Assembly: GCF_010731875.1 (NCBI RefSeq) | Contig: NZ_AP022595.1 | Location: 1,736,001-1,800,000, forward strand | Direction: 5' to 3' | Length of the DNA: 64,000 bases | From: Mycolicibacterium sarraceniae | GTDB lineage: Bacteria; Actinomycetota; Actinomycetes; Mycobacteriales; Mycobacteriaceae | Part shown: in pieces, positions 56,546 to 64,000 of the stretch | Layout of the letters: each line of letters starts with the position of its first letter | Position numbering within the stretch: position 1 is the first letter of the stretch | Translations under genes and position numbers: made by a program | Notes under the pieces: generated by a model | Told to the model about the DNA's origin: nothing | What the model saw: only the letters and a program-made list of their open reading frames with translations | The model's database searches: none

Positions 56546-57720
56546 TGCTGCGCCGTGGCCGACAGGTCTCGCGCGACAATGGTGGGGTGGACGGCGGCGG
56601 CGCGGACTGGGTGGGCAGCGGCGTGCTGGCCCGCGCCTATGCGGTAGCCGCTGAACTGGCCGAATACCTGGCCGTGCGGGTCGACGCCGCCGCCACCTTG
56701 ACGGGCCGGGCCGCGCTGCTCGGACTGCACCGGCGCGGCCGGATTTCGGCCGGCGGCGCCACCCGCCTGATGCCGACGCGTGACGGCTGGTGGGCGCTGA
56801 CCCTCTCCCGCCCCGATGACATCGACGCCATCCCGGCTCTCGTCGAGGCTGACACAGTGCCGGATGACCCCTGGTCGACGATCGCGCAATGGGCCGCCCC
56901 GCGCGACGCCGACGAGGCGGTCCAGCGGGCTGGCCTGCTGGGTCTGCCTGCCGCGCGACTCGGTGAGGCGACGGCCGAGTCACCTCGGGTGACTCAGCAC
57001 GGAAACCGGGTTGCACCCCGATCGGCCGCGGGCCTGCTGGTGGCCGATTTGTCCTCGATGTGGGCCGGCCCGTTGTGCGGGCAGGTTCTGGCCGACGCCG
57101 GCGCGACCGTCGTCAAGGTGGAAAGCCCGGCCCGCCCGGACGGAACCCGCACCGGCGACCAGGTGTTTTACGACTGGATCAATCACGGAAAGCTCTCCTA
57201 CGCTGTAGATTTCGATCGTGACAGCGAACGCCTGCAAGCGTTGTTGGCGACAGCCGACGTAGTGATCGAGGGGTCCCGGCCTGGCGCACTGGCCCGGCGG
57301 GGCTTGAGCCCGGAGACCCTGCCGGGCCCGGATGGCAGGGTGTGGTTGCGAGTCAGCGGACACGGGCCGGACTCCCAGCGCGCCGCCTTCGGCGATGACG
57401 CCGCCGTGGCAGGCGGACTGGTAGACACCAGCGCGAGCGGCCCGGTGTTCTGCGGCGACGCGATCGCCGATCCGCTCACGGGGCTGGAATCCGCACTGGT
57501 GGTGGCGCATTCCTTGTTCCGCGGTGGGGGGGAGACCATCGAGGTGTCGATGTCGGCCGTGGCGGCGGGCTACGCGGCGCTGCCCAGCGCGTCATCACAA
57601 TCCTCAGCATCAGCCCAGCCGCCACAGCCGCCACCGCACGTCACACGCGCATCGCAACTCGGTGCCGACAACGTCGCGGTCGATGCCCTTGTCAGTCAAC
57701 GAAACTCAGTCACATGCTGA
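56545..57720 (+). CDS. Family III (CaiB/BaiF) CoA-transferase
   Basis: 391 aa from GTG 56545, touching the previous stop (TAGTG); GTG 56587 is an alternative that removes a low-quality N-terminus. The class III core starts late: LLVADLSSMWAGPLCGQVLADAGATVVKVESPARPDGTR (about residues 168-205) is the canonical CoA-binding start, so the first 165 residues are an unusual N-terminal extension, possibly a degenerate half. The expected catalytic Asp lies after DWINHGKLSYAVDFDRD. The C-terminal 45 residues are low-complexity (Ser/Pro/Gln). Transfers CoA between acids; probably linked to the neighbouring acyl-CoA enzymes. Confidence 0.78.
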   Translation: MLRRGRQVSRDNGGVDGGGADWVGSGVLARAYAVAAELAEYLAVRVDAAATLTGRAALLGLHRRGRISAGGATRLMPTRDGWWALTLSRPDDIDAIPALVEADTVPDDPWSTIAQWAAPRDADEAVQRAGLLGLPAARLGEATAESPRVTQHGNRVAPRSAAGLLVADLSSMWAGPLCGQVLADAGATVVKVESPARPDGTRTGDQVFYDWINHGKLSYAVDFDRDSERLQALLATADVVIEGSRPGALARRGLSPETLPGPDGRVWLRVSGHGPDSQRAAFGDDAAVAGGLVDTSASGPVFCGDAIADPLTGLESALVVAHSLFRGGGETIEVSMSAVAAGYAALPSASSQSSASAQPPQPPPHVTRASQLGADNVAVDALVSQRNSVTC

Positions 57721-59057
57721 TCCAGCGAGCCCGCCTGCTGGACGGGCGCGCCGCCGATATCCGAGTGACCGTGCGCATCGAGGAGGTCACCGAGGGGCTG
57801 ACTCCGCACCGGGGTGAAACGGTCCTCGATGCCGCGGGTGGCACTGTGATAGCGGGTCTGCACGACCATCACGTTCACCTGCGCGCCGCCGCGGCGGCAC
57901 TGGATTCCGTCCAGGTTGGGCCCGCACGAGTCCACGACCGCGCCGCACTCGCTCGCGTGCTGGCCGCGGCGCCCGTCGGCATCGACGGCTGGGTCCGCGC
58001 GGTCGGCTACCACGAATCCGCTGCGGGTCCGCTCGACCGGTCGGTCCTGGACGAGCTCTATGGAGCTGTGCCGCTGCGTATTCAGCACCGCAGTGGCGTG
58101 CTGTGGTTCCTGAACTCAGCGGGCCTCGCCGCCGTCGGCCTGCCCGACCACCCCGACGGTACGTTGCGCAGTCACGACAGCTGGTCGGATGCGGTGGCAC
58201 GCCGCGACACCAACCTGGCCGAGATCAGCCGTCGGCTCCTGGGCTACGGGGTCACGGGCGTCACCGATGCCACCCCGGCTTTGGGCACCGACGATATCGT
58301 CACGCTGACCGAGGAGCATCGGCACGGGGGATTACACCAGACGGTGCACTGGCTGGCTCCGGGAAAGCGGATCTTGCACGATGATTCGCTGGATCTCGAC
58401 GAGCTGACCAGTTGGATTGCCGCGCAACACAGGACTAGCGGCGCCGTCGCCCTGCACTGTGTGACCGCCAGTCAACTGGTCGTCAGCCTGGCCGCACTGC
58501 GAGCGGCAGGCACTCAGCCCGGTGACCGAATCGAGCATGCGGCCGTGGTGCCTGCCGACACCATCGCCGAACTCGCGGATATCGGTGTGCTGGTGGTGAC
58601 CCAGCCCAACTTTGTCGCCGAACGCGGTGAGCAGTACCTCGCGGATGTGGAGGCCGCCGACCAGCCCGCGCTGTGGCGGCTGGCCTCGCTACTCGATGCC
58701 GGTGTGCGGGTCGCGCTGTCGACGGACCTACCGTTCGGCGGCGCCGATCCCTGGGCGGCGATGCGCGCCGCGGTCTACCGCACAGCCGCCACCGGAGCTG
58801 TGTTGAATGCCGGTGAATGTGTTTCGGCCACAGCGGCTTTGACGATGTTCGCCGGCCATCCGGACCGCCCCGACGTGCCGCGGCTCATCGAACCCGGACA
58901 GCCGGGAGATCTGTGTGTGTTGGGTGCGCCGCCGGCCGACGTGCTGGACACTCTCGACGCTGACCTGGTGGCCGCCACCGTCATCGCCGGGCACCCGCAC
59001 GTGATCGATCAATCCCTTTCGTCATCTTCGAGTAGTAATCGTTCGGGGTGGTGGTAG
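57714..59057 (+). CDS. Amidohydrolase family protein (amidohydro_3 type) with altered C-terminus
   Basis: 447 aa from ATG 57714, overlapping the CoA-transferase end by 7 bp. Metal-dependent hydrolase: AGLHDHHVHL (HxH, about residues 45-54), VALHCVTASQ (third His), RIEHAAVV, and the Asp in ALSTDLPFGGADPWAAM. N-terminal beta-sandwich half and the usual closing GDLCVLG are present. The family acts on cyclic amides or related bonds. The last 16 residues (a Ser-rich tail ending NRSGWW) are antisense to the 3' end of the DUF222 pseudogene, so the native C-terminus seems to have been replaced or extended when that element arrived. Confidence 0.83.
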   Translation: MLIQRARLLDGRAADIRVTVRIEEVTEGLTPHRGETVLDAAGGTVIAGLHDHHVHLRAAAAALDSVQVGPARVHDRAALARVLAAAPVGIDGWVRAVGYHESAAGPLDRSVLDELYGAVPLRIQHRSGVLWFLNSAGLAAVGLPDHPDGTLRSHDSWSDAVARRDTNLAEISRRLLGYGVTGVTDATPALGTDDIVTLTEEHRHGGLHQTVHWLAPGKRILHDDSLDLDELTSWIAAQHRTSGAVALHCVTASQLVVSLAALRAAGTQPGDRIEHAAVVPADTIAELADIGVLVVTQPNFVAERGEQYLADVEAADQPALWRLASLLDAGVRVALSTDLPFGGADPWAAMRAAVYRTAATGAVLNAGECVSATAALTMFAGHPDRPDVPRLIEPGQPGDLCVLGAPPADVLDTLDADLVAATVIAGHPHVIDQSLSSSSSSNRSGWW

Positions 59058-60246
59058 TCGTTGACGCCGCCGGTGAGCATGGGTAGTCCGGGTGGTGGGA
59101 TCCATTGGGTGTGGCCGTTGGCGAGTGTGCGGGTGTTCCAGCTGCCGGTTTCGACGAGGTTGTTGTCGGGTGGGCAGGCCAGCCGCGGTCCCTGGCGTGC
59201 AGGATGATTCGCTGATCGGCGCAGGCGTTCCGTTTGGTGCGGCCCAGCCATAACGCTCGCCCCTTCACCCCGTCGAACAACGTGAGGTAGAGGTAGGCGT
59301 GGCTGGCCATCCGGATCAGATCGGGGATCGGCAGCAAGGTGCCTCCGGCGGTGACGGCATGCCCGGCCTTGTTCTGCAGGTCGTGGACGGTGGCGGTGGC
59401 GATGACCGTGACGGGTAGCCCGTTGTGCTGGCCGAACTTCGGATCGCCGAGCTGTCCACGCACCAATGCTGTCAGCGCATCATGCTGACGCTGCCCACAG
59501 CTGCGCCGGTCTCGCTCCTGGACCTCATCCGAGGGTGCGACGGTCGGGTTATCGTCGGCGGGGTTGCCCACGCCGGGGGCGGCGAACTTGGCGAACCAGG
59601 CGTCGAGTTCCGAGCGTAGTTCGGGGTCGGCGATCAACCGGCCGACGCTCATCCCGTCGACCTGTTGACCCCCACACCACACAAACCCGCGTTTGCGGGC
59701 GCGGTCCTCATCGGAAAACGTGCCATCGGGATTGAGATGCAGTGCGAGCCGGTGGGCGAGTTTCTCCAGCTGATCCGGGCGCAGATTCACCGCATGCTGG
59801 GCTAAGGACTGCTCGGCCTTCTCGATCTCGACTGGTGCTATGTGGTCGGGGAGGTCGCCGAAGAACTTCTGAATGACCCGCAGGTGCTCGCCATCAAGTA
59901 GTCCGTCGTGCCACGCGGTCGAGGTTTCTGGCAATTGGGGTGGCAGGGGTTCTCCGGTCAGCGTGGTCCGCGGCGCGAGTTGTTCGGCGTTGCGGATCCG
60001 CCGGTTGGCCTCCTTGCGGCTGATCCGCAACACATCCGCCAACGCAATCCCCACCGGCGGGCACCCCTCAAACCGCTCCAACCCGGCCACCCCGGCATGA
60101 GAGACCGCCGTCAGCCGACGCTGAGCCGTTTCCACCCACTCCAACACCGCGAACCGCTCCGGAGCGGCCAACTCCTCGATGTCAGCGGCACTCACAAGTT
60201 CGACTGCGGCGTCGAGCGCATCCAGCGCCGCCAGAACCGAACTCAT
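59009..60246 (-). pseudogene. DUF222/HNH-endonuclease (13E12-type) gene with the HNH region deleted
   Basis: From ATG 60246 the DUF222 domain (about residues 1-300) reads normally up to ALWLGRTKRNACADQRIILHARDRG. At about 59175-59190 the homology then jumps frame to ACPPDNNLVETGSWNTRTLA and ends WIPPPGLPMLTG then HHPERLLLEDDERD, stop 59009. The segment that should hold CxxPGC and the HNH histidines is gone (about 30-35 residues), with a frameshift that lets the original frame read on to 58981. The 13E12 family is a repeated, possibly mobile element in mycobacteria; this copy cannot cut DNA. Confidence 0.82.
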
Positions 60247-60338
60247 ACCTCCGAACACTAGTGCGAACCACCGACAAAAACCGCACCCACCAGGGCCCAA
60301 TCTGGGGATGAACCCGAGACTGGGGACAACTCCTTCGG

Positions 60339-61520
60339 TCAGCTCGACGTCGGCAGCTCCCTGAACGCTGTATTCCGATAGGGATCCGGCTCTTTCGGTA
60401 AACCGAGAACGCGCTCGCCGACGATATTGCGTTGGATCTGGTCGGTGCCGCCGCCGATCGAGGTGAAGTACGCATTCAGCGTCCGGAATGTCACCGCATC
60501 ACCGACCGGATTGTCCGGACCGCTCAACATCGCCTCCGGGCCGGCGATCTCGGTCTGCACCTTCGCCGTCTCGTGCAGGATCCGTGACATCGCGATCTTG
60601 CCCAGCGCCAACAACGTTGCAGCCTCCGCACGATCACTGGTTGCCTTGGCCCGCTGGGTGTTCCATCGGTTCACGGCCGCGTAGGCCTCTACCCGAGCGA
60701 TCTCCTGCCGGATGAACCCATCGCCCAATCGTCCTGCGCAGCGGGCCATTTCGATCAGGCTGTCGGCATCGGCCTGTGGTTTGCGGGCCGAACGCGTCGT
60801 GCGGGCCAGATCGCCCATCAGCCGCCGCTCGTAGGACAACGCCACCTGCAGCACCGACCAGCCGCCGCCGGGTTCGCCGACCACGTTGGCGTCGGGCACC
60901 CTTGCGCCGGAGATGAACACCTCGTTGAACTCGGACTCGCCGGTGATCTGGTGGATCGGGCGAACCTCGACGCCGGGCTGGCGCATCGGGAACATGAAGA
61001 AGCTGATCCCCTTGTGCTTGGGCACATCCCAGTCGGTGCGGGCCACCAGTAGGCCGTAGTCGGCTGTCTTGGCGAAGGACGTCCACACCTTCTGGCCGTC
61101 GATCACCCAGTCGTCGCCGTCCCGCTCGGCGCGAGTACGCAACCCGGCCAGATCTGATCCCGCGCCGGGCTCGGAATACAGTAGGCACCACTTGCTCTCA
61201 CCGCGGATCGATGGCGGGATCAGCCGGTGCTTCTGCTCGTCGGTCCCCAGATCGTGCAGTGTGCAGGCGAACAAGTTCGCCCGGTCATGCCCTGTCCCCG
61301 GCGCGCCCACTGCCGCGAATTCAGCTGCCACAATGCGTGATTGGGCATCCGAAAGTCCTCGGCCCCACCATTGCGGCTCCCAGCCGGGTACCGCCCAGCC
61401 GGCGTCGAACACCAACTGTGCCCACTGCCTGCGGTCCAAGGAAGAATCCCAGTTGCCCGCCAGCCACTGGCGGACCTCGTCGCGCACCTGGTCGTCGGTC
61501 GTCGTGCTTTCGTGGTTCAC
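60339..61520 (-). CDS. Acyl-CoA dehydrogenase
   Basis: 393 aa from GTG 61520 with GGGAGG 5 nt upstream, overlapping the next acyl-CoA dehydrogenase's stop (GTGA). Motifs: LLYSEPGAGSDLAGL and DGQKVWTSFAKTADYGL for FAD and acyl binding, and the C-terminal NAYFTSIGGGTDQIQRNIVGERVLGLP. The C-terminal motif lacks the catalytic Glu of the VGEGTNE type (GGTDQ), as in the subunits of alpha2beta2 FadE heteromers seen for steroid side-chain dehydrogenases. With its upstream partner it probably forms such a two-subunit enzyme. Confidence 0.88.
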   Translation of the reverse strand: MNHESTTTDDQVRDEVRQWLAGNWDSSLDRRQWAQLVFDAGWAVPGWEPQWWGRGLSDAQSRIVAAEFAAVGAPGTGHDRANLFACTLHDLGTDEQKHRLIPPSIRGESKWCLLYSEPGAGSDLAGLRTRAERDGDDWVIDGQKVWTSFAKTADYGLLVARTDWDVPKHKGISFFMFPMRQPGVEVRPIHQITGESEFNEVFISGARVPDANVVGEPGGGWSVLQVALSYERRLMGDLARTTRSARKPQADADSLIEMARCAGRLGDGFIRQEIARVEAYAAVNRWNTQRAKATSDRAEAATLLALGKIAMSRILHETAKVQTEIAGPEAMLSGPDNPVGDAVTFRTLNAYFTSIGGGTDQIQRNIVGERVLGLPKEPDPYRNTAFRELPTSS

Positions 61521-62614
61521 AGTGCCTCCCGCAGCCGGATATAGCGTTCCCGGTGCCACGCCGGGTCGCCGAACAATTCGGCATCGGTCCTGGCCCGCCG
61601 CAGGTACAGGTGGGCCGGATGCTCCCAGGTGAAGCCGATCCCGCCATGAACCTGGATGCTGTCGGCCGCTATCGTCACGAACGCCTCCGAGCAATATGCC
61701 TGTGCAGCAGCCAGATCCACCAGCCGCCCGGGTTCATCGGCGTCGAACGCGGCGGCGACGTGGCGAGCCGCGGACAACGCCGACTCGGCGTCGAGCAGCA
61801 TGTTGGCGCACATGTGCTTGATCGCCTGGAAACTCCCGATCGCGCGCCCGAACTGGAACCGGGTCTTGGCGTACTCGGCGGCCATCCGCGTCGCCTGCAT
61901 CGCACCGCCCGCCTGCTCGCCCAGCAGCGCCACCGATGCGAGATCCAGCGCCCGGTCGAGCGCGGCGGCTGCGCCGTCCAACGCACCCACCAGTCGGCCT
62001 GGCGTGTCACTCAACACCAACCGGCCCAGCTTGCGGGTCGCATCGACCGTCGACAGTGCGCTGATCTCCACACCAGGGGCATCGGGCTCGACGGCGAACA
62101 CCGCGTCCCCGGCCAGGACATAGATTCGCCCAGCGATCGTCGCATCGAGTACGTAGGTCTTCTCGCCCCACAACCTCCACTCGAATCCGGCTGGGCGCGC
62201 CACGGTCTGCGGTGTCAGCGGCGCACGGGCCGACCCGGACTCGGCGAACGCCACCGTCGCGAGAAGTTCACCCGCGGCGATGCGGGGCAAGGAATCGGCC
62301 TGCTCCTTGGTGTCGCCAAGCGCCAGAACGAGATGAGTGCTCAGCAAAGTCGACAGGTACGGCGCGCACAGCAGCGCCCGGCCCATCGCTTCGGCGACCA
62401 GCCCCACCTCGACCGCGCCGGCGCCGGAGCCTCCGAACGTCGCGGGTATCGCCAGGCCCAGCAGCCCCATCGCGGCAAGCTCGGACCAGACCGCGGGGTC
62501 ATAACCGGTGTCGGTGGCCATCAACCGGCGGACCTCGGCCTCGGGTGACCGTTTGTCCATCAGGTCGGCCACGGCGTCGGCCAGGTCCCGCTGTTCAGTC
62601 GTCAGCGTGGACAA
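61517..62614 (-). CDS. Acyl-CoA dehydrogenase, partner subunit
   Basis: 365 aa from TTG 62614, one base after the stop of the LipW-like gene; the upstream frame has no better start. It aligns to acyl-CoA dehydrogenases with weak FAD motifs (ATVAFAESGSARAPL where EPxAGSD is usual) but a clear C-terminus: KTRFQFGRAIGSFQAIKHMCANM and AADSIQVHGGIGFTWEHPAHLYLRRA. This split of motifs between two adjacent FadE proteins fits an obligate heterotetramer with the downstream gene. Order in the operon: LipW-like, this gene, then the other FadE. Confidence 0.85.
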   Translation of the reverse strand: MSTLTTEQRDLADAVADLMDKRSPEAEVRRLMATDTGYDPAVWSELAAMGLLGLAIPATFGGSGAGAVEVGLVAEAMGRALLCAPYLSTLLSTHLVLALGDTKEQADSLPRIAAGELLATVAFAESGSARAPLTPQTVARPAGFEWRLWGEKTYVLDATIAGRIYVLAGDAVFAVEPDAPGVEISALSTVDATRKLGRLVLSDTPGRLVGALDGAAAALDRALDLASVALLGEQAGGAMQATRMAAEYAKTRFQFGRAIGSFQAIKHMCANMLLDAESALSAARHVAAAFDADEPGRLVDLAAAQAYCSEAFVTIAADSIQVHGGIGFTWEHPAHLYLRRARTDAELFGDPAWHRERYIRLREAL

Positions 62615-62615
62615 C

Positions 62616-63503
62616 TCAGCCCTCGAAACGTGCGCGCAGGCTGTCACACTGGCTGTAGAAGAAGGCGTTCGAGATGTCGGCCTTGGCCGCGATCCCGTCG
62701 AAACCGTGGAACGCGCCGGGCACCACGTGGACCTGGCACGGCACTCCCGCGGCCCGCAATCGCTCGGCGTAGGCGAGGTCTTCGTCGTGGAACAGGTCGA
62801 GTGTTCCGACGCCGAGCCACGCCGGCGGCAGGCCGGCCAGGTCGGTGCGGCGCGCAGGCGCGGCGACCTGCGGGTCGGCACCGCCCAGATAGGCCGTCCA
62901 GCCGAACTTGTTACTGGTGGCGTCCCACAGCCGGTGGCCCGGGTTGTAGAGGTGAGCGCCGACGCTGCGGTCGTCGATCATCGGGTATACCAGCACCTGA
63001 AAGACGGGCTTCACCCCGTCGCGATCGCGGGCCAGCAGTGCCAGTGCCGCGCACAGTCCGCCGCCGGCGCTGGCCCCGCCTATCGCGATCCGGTCGGCGT
63101 CGACGCCGGGCAGCTCGGCCAGCCATTGCAGTGCGGTGTAGCAGTCCTCCAGTGGCGCCGGGTACGGATGCTCGGGTGCCAGCCGGTAGTCGACCGCGGC
63201 CACCGTGATGCCGAGCTCCTTGACGAATTTGCGGCACAGCAGGTCGTCCTGGGCGGCGCTGCCGATCACGTAGCCGCCGCCATGGATCCAGAGCAGCGCC
63301 GGGGTCGTCGTCAACGTTGCGGCCGGCCGGTACAGGCGGATGCCGATACCCGACTCCAACGTCAGCACGTCGACATCGTCGGTCCGGGCGCGCTGGAACG
63401 CGGTCAGCCGGCGGATGACCGGCAGCGTCCGCGGGGTGATCAGCTTGCGGGGGATGAACCGCGCGGCTTTGCGCAGTTCGGGATGGATTTCGGTGGTGGC
63501 CAC
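62616..63503 (-). CDS. lipW: Esterase/lipase, HSL family (LipW-like)
   Basis: 295 aa from GTG 63503. Hormone-sensitive-lipase-type alpha/beta hydrolase: oxyanion motif WIHGGGYVIGS (about residues 83-93), DYRLAPEHPYPAP, nucleophile GGASAGGGL (Ser about 156), Asp in GTLDLFHDED and His in VVPGAFHGFD. All catalytic residues are present. Cytoplasmic. It leads an operon with two acyl-CoA dehydrogenases, so it may release acyl chains for them. Rv0217c (lipW) follows Rv0216 in M. tuberculosis; the symbol is by synteny. Confidence 0.88.
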   Translation of the reverse strand: MATTEIHPELRKAARFIPRKLITPRTLPVIRRLTAFQRARTDDVDVLTLESGIGIRLYRPAATLTTTPALLWIHGGGYVIGSAAQDDLLCRKFVKELGITVAAVDYRLAPEHPYPAPLEDCYTALQWLAELPGVDADRIAIGGASAGGGLCAALALLARDRDGVKPVFQVLVYPMIDDRSVGAHLYNPGHRLWDATSNKFGWTAYLGGADPQVAAPARRTDLAGLPPAWLGVGTLDLFHDEDLAYAERLRAAGVPCQVHVVPGAFHGFDGIAAKADISNAFFYSQCDSLRARFEG

Positions 63504-63654
63504 GCTGCCAGTATGGCAACCGACGCTACGGCGCGATATGGCGGCGATACGGCTAGGACGGGACCTTGATCCGTGACGGCCCCGACAGTATCGTGGTGGC
63601 GGCAATTACGGAACTGCGCGTAGCGTAATTGTCGATCTGCGAGAGGACACGTCA

Positions 63655-64000
63655 ATGTCGACCAATCCGTATGCGGGGCAACCCTTCACGTCCTCGGACG
63701 GCGAGATCGCAGCCGCATTGGAACAAGTCAGCATCCCCACGCTGCTCCTGTCCCTGGTGCACATCACCGGCGATCCGCGCTTCATCCGCGAGTTCAAGCA
63801 GGCCGGCGTCTTCCTCAACGAGGTCCAGGGCTTCATGTCCGAGGAGGACAAGGCCAAGGCCCGCGCGCTGGCATTACCGGTGATCGCCGACTATCGCGAC
63901 CGGGGCTGCCCGGGGCCGGTGCCGCTGAGTCCCGAGTTGATCGGGGAGATGCTGGATTGGGCTGCCTGCGAGCACGTCGACGACGAATACCGGCCGATGG
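63655..64000 (+). CDS. Flavin-containing Baeyer-Villiger-type monooxygenase, N-terminal part
   Basis: 115 codons from ATG 63655 (GAGAGGA 9 nt upstream), running off the window end. The visible part (IAAALEQVSIPTLLLSLVHITGDPRFIR, FMSEEDKAKARALALPVIADYRD) is the helical N-terminal extension found before the first Rossmann fold in 4-hydroxyacetophenone-monooxygenase-like proteins of mycobacteria. The FAD motif itself lies beyond the window. Assignment is by this extension only. It is divergent from lipW. Confidence 0.65.
   Translation, partial: MSTNPYAGQPFTSSDGEIAAALEQVSIPTLLLSLVHITGDPRFIREFKQAGVFLNEVQGFMSEEDKAKARALALPVIADYRDRGCPGPVPLSPELIGEMLDWAACEHVDDEYRPM

Overview
The window reads as the chromosome of a mycobacterium, most likely a rapid-growing Mycolicibacterium-type species. 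The DNA is GC-rich with many GTG starts and 4-bp GTGA/ATGA stop-start overlaps. It carries mycobacterial hallmarks: the 3' end of an mce operon, mmpL11, mmpL3, a Rv0203-type hemophore, zmp1, omamA/omamB and RicR. Gene order follows the M. tuberculosis Rv0175 to Rv0217c segment, recalled from general knowledge rather than searched, with several lineage-specific insertions and losses.

Layout. 1-2183: end of a mce1-type operon (Mce-associated membrane proteins). 2340-5118: LprO-like lipoprotein, pirin, MarR regulator and a truncated hemophore-related gene. 5153-8985: monoacylglycerol lipase, an alpha/beta-hydrolase lipoprotein that has lost its nucleophile, the Rv0184/Rv0185 pair and a PPOX-fold protein. 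8980-18615: a 9.6-kb accessory island bracketed by a 38-bp direct repeat (37/38 identical). The repeat copies the 3' end of the molybdopterin oxidoreductase gene that follows. The island carries a DUF3556 membrane protein, a CrtI-like FAD oxidoreductase, an acyl-CoA ligase, a PucR regulator, a LIP-family lipase lacking its catalytic residues, a small coupled ORF, and one outward-facing SDR gene at each end, both wrecked by internal deletions. 18580-24648: molybdopterin oxidoreductase, a decayed DAPG-hydrolase-like gene, an exported PE-PPE-like protein and ilvD. 24693-26889: copper-responsive RicR operon with a near-ideal operator, then an MFS exporter. 27032-29558: L,D-transpeptidase and a membrane-anchored esterase. 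29668-46676: cell-envelope core (zmp1, omamAB, mmpL11, hemophore, a PrrAB-like two-component pair, mmpL3, trmB). 46653-52606: two degenerate dynamin-like proteins, PEP carboxykinase and fadD4. 52607-63503: fatty-acid and CoA metabolism (crotonase, GntR regulator, three acyl-CoA dehydrogenases, Rv0216-type hotdog protein, CoA transferase, amidohydrolase, LipW-like esterase). 63655-end: start of a flavin monooxygenase.

How the genes fit together. The conserved backbone builds and maintains the mycobacterial envelope: lipid import by Mce1 with OmamAB, TMM export by MmpL3, wax and heme traffic by MmpL11 and the hemophore, and peptidoglycan 3-3 crosslinking by the Ldt. It also feeds acyl chains into beta-oxidation and gluconeogenesis (FadD4, FadE3, PckG). 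The island looks like a self-contained catabolic or modifying cassette for a hydrophobic substrate, with its own regulator, and it is decaying. A recurring oddity is the number of genes broken by internal, frame-shifting deletions (two SDRs, the DAPG-hydrolase-like gene, a DUF222/HNH gene). These need checking against raw reads before they are read as biology. I found no rRNA, tRNA, CRISPR array, integrase or transposase.
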